Position numbers and translations under genes: made by a program. From NCBI GenBank assembly GCA_022572865.1, contig JACZVB010000035.1:1-8987 (forward strand): 8,987 nucleotides of DNA, written 5' to 3'. Position 1 is the stretch's first letter. Every line of letters starts with the position of its first letter. The notes below the pieces were generated by a model. That model made no database searches. It was not told where the DNA came from and saw only the letters and a program-made list of their open reading frames with translations. The stretch is from Chloroflexota bacterium (GTDB lineage: Bacteria > Chloroflexota > Dehalococcoidia > Plut-88900). This document shows positions 6,171 through 8,987 of the stretch, piece by piece.

Positions 6171-7106
6171 TCATGCTCCGGGGGCCTGGGCCAGGATATC
6201 CAGCTGGTGGGCTATGTACAACAGCTCGCCGGCCTCGACCTGGGCGTGCCGTTTTTCGACCCATCTATCGAAGGCCTGCTGGTCCAGCCCCGCATCTCCG
6301 ACCAGTGCCTGGTGGATCGTGTGGACTATGTAGTGGAGGAAGTACACCTCGTCTTCCGTGTAGCCTCCGGGCCCGGGGAAGACGACCCAGTCCGAAGCGC
6401 CCGCCTCCAGGACCCGGGCCCCTTGCCTCGCCAGGTGTGCGAAGAGGTGCCTTCCGGTCCGGCTGTCGCCCGACGGCCTGGCCTGTGAGGTTCGGCGGAC
6501 CATGGTCTCGTGATACATCGCCTCGATTTGAGAGTCCAGGTCCCTGTCGATCTCGGGCTCCAGGATGGTTTGGCCGTCGAAGTTGAGGCACAGGTACAGG
6601 AGTCCGCCGGGCTTGAGGAGGGAGAGCATGCCTGGGAGCAGGGAGGGAACGTCGACCAGGTCGAGGAACGCCTGAGCGATCAACAGGTCCCAGAAGCGTA
6701 TACCCCTCTCCCGGGCAACGAAATTGAGGGCGTCTACCGCCTCAAACTCGACCCGTATCGAACGGTTTTCCGACCGGAGAGTCAGAGTGTTACAGCCGGA
6801 TCGAGTCGAGGCGTATCCGGCTCCTCCGGCCCAGTGGTCGATTCTCCGCCTGGCCTCATCCACATTGTCGGGGTCCAGGTCCAGGGCCCTGTAGTCGGCG
6901 TGGGTAAAGAGGCCTCGCTCCAGGACCCTCTCCACCATGGAGCCGGTCCCCGCCCCCAACTCCAGCACCCGTACCGGATTGTCTGGGACGCCCTGGGGCA
7001 ATGACAGGGCCAGGCGGTCCCAGACCCTGGGGTTCAGGGCCTTGTCGTCTACGGCCTTCTTTGCGGCCAGGTATCTCTGGTAGCTGTAGGTTTCAGGCCT
7101 GGGCAA
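6171..7106 (-). CDS. Class I SAM-dependent methyltransferase
   Basis: A 311-residue cytosolic enzyme predicted to transfer a methyl group from S-adenosylmethionine. Motif I is VLELGAGTGSM at 47-57 and the acidic strand end is ALDLDPDN at 74-81. A DLLIAQAFLDLV strand (140-151) sits in the motif IV position and LLKPGGLLYLCLN (163-175) matches the typical post-motif strand. The C-terminal third (about 180-311) is an added domain with many charged and aromatic residues that may define the substrate; I do not recognise it. It is the last gene of a cluster with a glycosyltransferase, a pterin-synthase-like protein and a dehydrogenase, 19 bp after the glycosyltransferase. It probably methylates the same small molecule. 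The likely start is a TTG at 7106, with a GGGAAAAGA stretch just upstream; no ATG lies near. It ends convergently with the GIY-YIG gene, with no obvious terminator in the 76-bp gap. Confidence 0.85.
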   Translation of the reverse strand: MPRPETYSYQRYLAAKKAVDDKALNPRVWDRLALSLPQGVPDNPVRVLELGAGTGSMVERVLERGLFTHADYRALDLDPDNVDEARRRIDHWAGGAGYASTRSGCNTLTLRSENRSIRVEFEAVDALNFVARERGIRFWDLLIAQAFLDLVDVPSLLPGMLSLLKPGGLLYLCLNFDGQTILEPEIDRDLDSQIEAMYHETMVRRTSQARPSGDSRTGRHLFAHLARQGARVLEAGASDWVVFPGPGGYTEDEVYFLHYIVHTIHQALVGDAGLDQQAFDRWVEKRHAQVEAGELLYIAHQLDILAQAPGA

Positions 7107-7125
7107 TATCTTTTCCCACTATAAG

Positions 7126-8211
7126 CTAACCGGCCACGGCACAGAGGAATTTCCGTATGCTGGAGGTAGTATCGCGCCAGGTCGGGTGAGTGGCGAAGCT
7201 AATCATCGCTGCCTGGCCCATTCTGGCCAGCAGTTTTCGGTCCCTGCTCAACCGGGCAATTCTGGCGGCCAGGGCCTCGGCATCGCCGGGGGGGACCAGG
7301 AACCCGTTCCCTTCGTCCTCGATGATCTCACGGGCCGCCCCGGCGGTTGTGGCTATTGCCGGTAGGCCGAAGCCCATCCCTTCCAGGTAGGCGATGCCGA
7401 ATCCCTCGTATGTAGATGGCACGGCTACCAGGTGGCTTTGACTGAGGCATTCCGCAAGGGCCCCTTCATCCAGGGTTCCCCGGAGGGCGACCTTCTCCTC
7501 CAGACCACAGCGAGAGATCTGACCGCGGATCGACTTCGCATAGAGGGCGTCGGCCGAGAGGCTTCCCACCACGTCCAGTTGCCATTCCTCCCTCCCTACT
7601 TCCAGTGCAGGAAGGAGGGAAAGGGCTCTTATCAGGGTGTGGAGCTCCTTGCGGGGGATCACGTTGCCGAGAAAGAGTATGCGCAGCGGCCCTGGGGCCA
7701 GGGCACGGGCCTCGACTTGGGCGGGCGTTACATCGATGGCAAACCTGTCGCCTCCGGGAGAGGCCACCACGGATTGGGTTGGCCTTTCCAACAGCTTTTC
7801 TACTGAGGCCCGTGTGGTCTCGCTGTTGAACACGAATCCGTCCACCGACCTCAGGTAGCGGGCCTCCACCCACCGGTAAAACAGATTGCGCCATCGAGGC
7901 TGCCTCTCGCTGGAGCGCAGGTGATGGACGATGGAGATAATGGGCCTAACCCCCAGCCGCCGGTTCAGCCAGAACAGGGAGGGGTGGTTGAGCTCGTCCT
8001 GCAACATGATATCGAGTCGAAGCCCCCGGACCCTGGAATACAGGCCCTGGGACAGATTGTCGGCCAGGCATCCGGGGTAGCTGCGCCACCTCATGGAGAT
8101 CACCTCCACCTCGTCCCCACACTCCCGCAGGTGCTCGACGAGTTTACGGTCGTACAGGAAGCCTCCGGAGATGGTGTCCAGGGAGCCGTATATGATCAGG
8201 CCCACCCGCAT
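7126..8211 (-). CDS. Glycosyltransferase, GT4-type (GT-B fold)
   Basis: A 361-residue protein predicted to transfer a sugar from a nucleotide-sugar to an acceptor. The N-terminal Rossmann half begins MRVGLIIYGSLDTISGGFLYD, with a Gly-rich acceptor loop. The C-terminal donor half has SPGGDRF (151-157), ILFLGNVIPRKELHTLIRAL (178-197) with R187/K188 in the usual phosphate-binding place, and the EX7E motif E269...E277 within YEGFGIAYLEGMGFGLPAI. Length is normal, and no membrane segment or signal peptide was seen. The frame is open to 8256, but the ATG at 8211 is preferred. It overlaps the stop of the preceding gene by one base (TGATG) and has GGAG five bases before it, as expected for translational coupling. 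Neither sugar nor acceptor can be told from sequence. The neighbouring PTPS-family gene makes a pterin-like acceptor one possibility; a lipid or polysaccharide acceptor is the alternative. Confidence 0.88.
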   Translation of the reverse strand: MRVGLIIYGSLDTISGGFLYDRKLVEHLRECGDEVEVISMRWRSYPGCLADNLSQGLYSRVRGLRLDIMLQDELNHPSLFWLNRRLGVRPIISIVHHLRSSERQPRWRNLFYRWVEARYLRSVDGFVFNSETTRASVEKLLERPTQSVVASPGGDRFAIDVTPAQVEARALAPGPLRILFLGNVIPRKELHTLIRALSLLPALEVGREEWQLDVVGSLSADALYAKSIRGQISRCGLEEKVALRGTLDEGALAECLSQSHLVAVPSTYEGFGIAYLEGMGFGLPAIATTAGAAREIIEDEGNGFLVPPGDAEALAARIARLSRDRKLLARMGQAAMISFATHPTWRDTTSSIRKFLCAVAG

Positions 8212-8588
8212 CAAAGCTCCACGCGGTAGGAGGCCCAGGCTATCTGGTCCTCCCATATCCTAACGGTGATGGCCCTCAGCCCGGCGGTCTTTATCCCCTG
8301 GGAGATCGATTCACAGACGATGCGGGAGAAGTGCTCGATGCTGGGGTTGAGGCCCTTGAACTCGGGAAAATCGTTCAGGGTCTTGTCCTTGTACCGATCT
8401 GCCAGCTTCTCCAGGTTCGCCTCGATGTCTACGATGTCCACCAGGAACCCGTGCTGGTCCAGTTGCGGCCCCTCCAGGAGAAGCTCCACCTGATAGTGAT
8501 GGGAGTTCAACTCGTTCTCCGGGCCCCAGTCCCCGCCCACCAGATAGTGCTGCGCGATGAAGTCCCGCTTGACGGAAACGGTGTACAT
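8211..8588 (-). CDS. 6-pyruvoyl-tetrahydropterin synthase / QueD-family protein with altered active site
   Basis: A 125-residue member of the PTPS/QueD (COG0720) family. Canonical members turn dihydroneopterin triphosphate into 6-pyruvoyl- or 6-carboxy-tetrahydropterin using a zinc held by three histidines. Matching features are DFIAQHYL (9-16) with H14 as first zinc ligand, SHHYQVELLLEG (29-40) in place of HGHxYxV, HGFLVDIVDIEANLEKL (46-62), TLNDFPEF (70-77), NPSIEHF (81-87) and the C-terminal VRIWED with E113 as the likely pterin-anchoring glutamate. Aligned to E. coli QueD, the catalytic Cys27 position is a glutamate (E24), the first His of HxH is N28, and the Asp-His pair before YLND is replaced by Lys-Asp. 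A normal PTPS or QueD reaction is therefore doubtful. The ATG at 8588 has a strong GGAGGTGA ribosome site. It overlaps the glycosyltransferase start by one base and lies 23 bp after the dehydrogenase. Confidence 0.85.
   Translation of the reverse strand: MYTVSVKRDFIAQHYLVGGDWGPENELNSHHYQVELLLEGPQLDQHGFLVDIVDIEANLEKLADRYKDKTLNDFPEFKGLNPSIEHFSRIVCESISQGIKTAGLRAITVRIWEDQIAWASYRVEL
8217..8220 (-). promoter_or_regulatory. Ribosome-binding site for the glycosyltransferase, inside the preceding gene
   Basis: GGAG on the minus strand, then CTTTG, then the ATG at 8211. It lies in the last codons of the PTPS-family gene, and the TGATG stop/start overlap couples the two translations. It supports 8211 over the upstream in-frame start at 8256. 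Confidence 0.65.
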
Positions 8589-8611
8589 CCCTTCACCTCC
8601 CGGGTTCTAGA

Positions 8612-8987
8612 CTACGGGCCGTAGGTCAGCATTACCTGGATGGCCTGGCCCGGGTGCTTGTCCAGCAGCTTGTAGGCCCTGGCCGCGTCCTCCAGGGGGA
8701 AGCGATGGGTGATCAGGCGAGAGGGGCGCAGCAGCCGGACCATCGACCAGGCTGCGTCCAGGCGTCGGGACTTGGTCCACCGCCCCGACCACTCGGGCCC
8801 TATGGTGCTGACCTGGCTGCTGATGAGCTGCACCCGGCTGCGATGGAACTTTCCACCCAGATCAAGTCTGGACTCCTTTGTCCCGTACCACGAGCCGATT
8901 ACGACGCGTCCGTTGAACCCCGTCACTGATATTGCGGTGTCCAGGGCCTCGGGGTTGCCCGAAAGCTCGTAGGAGAGGTCGGCCCCG
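8612..8987 (-). CDS. Zinc-type alcohol dehydrogenase (MDR superfamily), N-terminus cut by window edge
   Basis: About 125 C-terminal residues of a medium-chain dehydrogenase/reductase are visible; the upstream part lies right of base 8987. The visible frame begins GADLSYELSGNPEALDTAIS, the end of the nucleotide-binding domain (normally GADVVFE.SG...), followed by GRVVIGSWYG. The C-terminal segment is RLITHRFPLEDAARAYKLLD, the usual closing motif in which L-I-T-H-R-F-P-L-x-D-A-x-x-A-Y is conserved. Zinc ligands would lie in the missing N-terminal half, so zinc dependence is inferred from the family. The enzyme would oxidise or reduce an alcohol/ketone pair using NAD(P). The stop is 23 bp before the PTPS-family gene, so it is probably an upstream member of the same operon. 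Substrate is unknown. Confidence 0.85.
   Translation of the reverse strand, partial: GADLSYELSGNPEALDTAISVTGFNGRVVIGSWYGTKESRLDLGGKFHRSRVQLISSQVSTIGPEWSGRWTKSRRLDAAWSMVRLLRPSRLITHRFPLEDAARAYKLLDKHPGQAIQVMLTYGP

Noticed and set aside
7564..7620. Imperfect palindrome of cctccctccc / ggaaggaggg type
   Set aside because: It lies inside the glycosyltransferase coding region, is imperfect, and is explained by codons for a normal protein segment.

Overview
The window is GC-rich bacterial DNA, densely packed, with almost every gene on the minus strand. No rRNA, tRNA, CRISPR array, transposase or plasmid/phage gene was seen. The gene mix (class IV aminotransferase beside several Rid proteins; a dehydrogenase / pterin-synthase-like / glycosyltransferase / methyltransferase run) and the intergenic palindromes suggest an uncultivated Chloroflexota, perhaps Dehalococcoidia or SAR202-like. 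That is an inference from gene neighbourhood and style only, because no marker gene is present.

Region 1, 1-4053, read right to left. A well-formed sigma70-type promoter (4025-4053) precedes a single-domain Rid protein (3539-3934), a 394-residue protein made of three Rid domains in one chain (2285-3469) and a class IV PLP aminotransferase (1273-2241). These probably form an operon. Rid proteins classically hydrolyse or intercept reactive imines released by PLP enzymes, so the link to an aminotransferase makes sense. However, none of the four Rid domains has the substrate-binding arginine of the archetypal RidA. Downstream lies purA (adenylosuccinate synthetase, 1-1100, C-terminus off the window). 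Its leader is a 73-bp perfectly phased tandem repeat, and each copy carries a promoter-like element.

Region 2, 3935-4448, has no gene. Its left-hand part holds the promoter and leader of the Rid operon. The rest (4073-4443) is a palindrome-rich block bounded by 14-nt inverted ends, with an internal third copy of the end motif. It looks like a small non-autonomous repeat or nested copies of one.

Region 3, 4449-6094. A TauE/SafE-family membrane permease (minus) and a GIY-YIG nuclease-like protein with two Cys/His knuckles (plus) diverge from a 158-bp AT-rich spacer. The nuclease gene is visibly less GC-rich than its neighbours and is the only plus-strand gene, so it is probably an acquired insert.

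Region 4, 6171-8987, read right to left: a zinc-type alcohol dehydrogenase (5' end off the window), a 6-pyruvoyl-tetrahydropterin synthase/QueD-family protein with altered catalytic residues, a GT4 glycosyltransferase and a SAM methyltransferase. Spacing is 23 bp, a 1-nt overlap and 19 bp, so they are very likely co-transcribed. Together they look like a small biosynthetic cassette that could build, reduce or oxidise, glycosylate and methylate a pterin-like or deazapurine-like molecule. The product cannot be read from the sequence.
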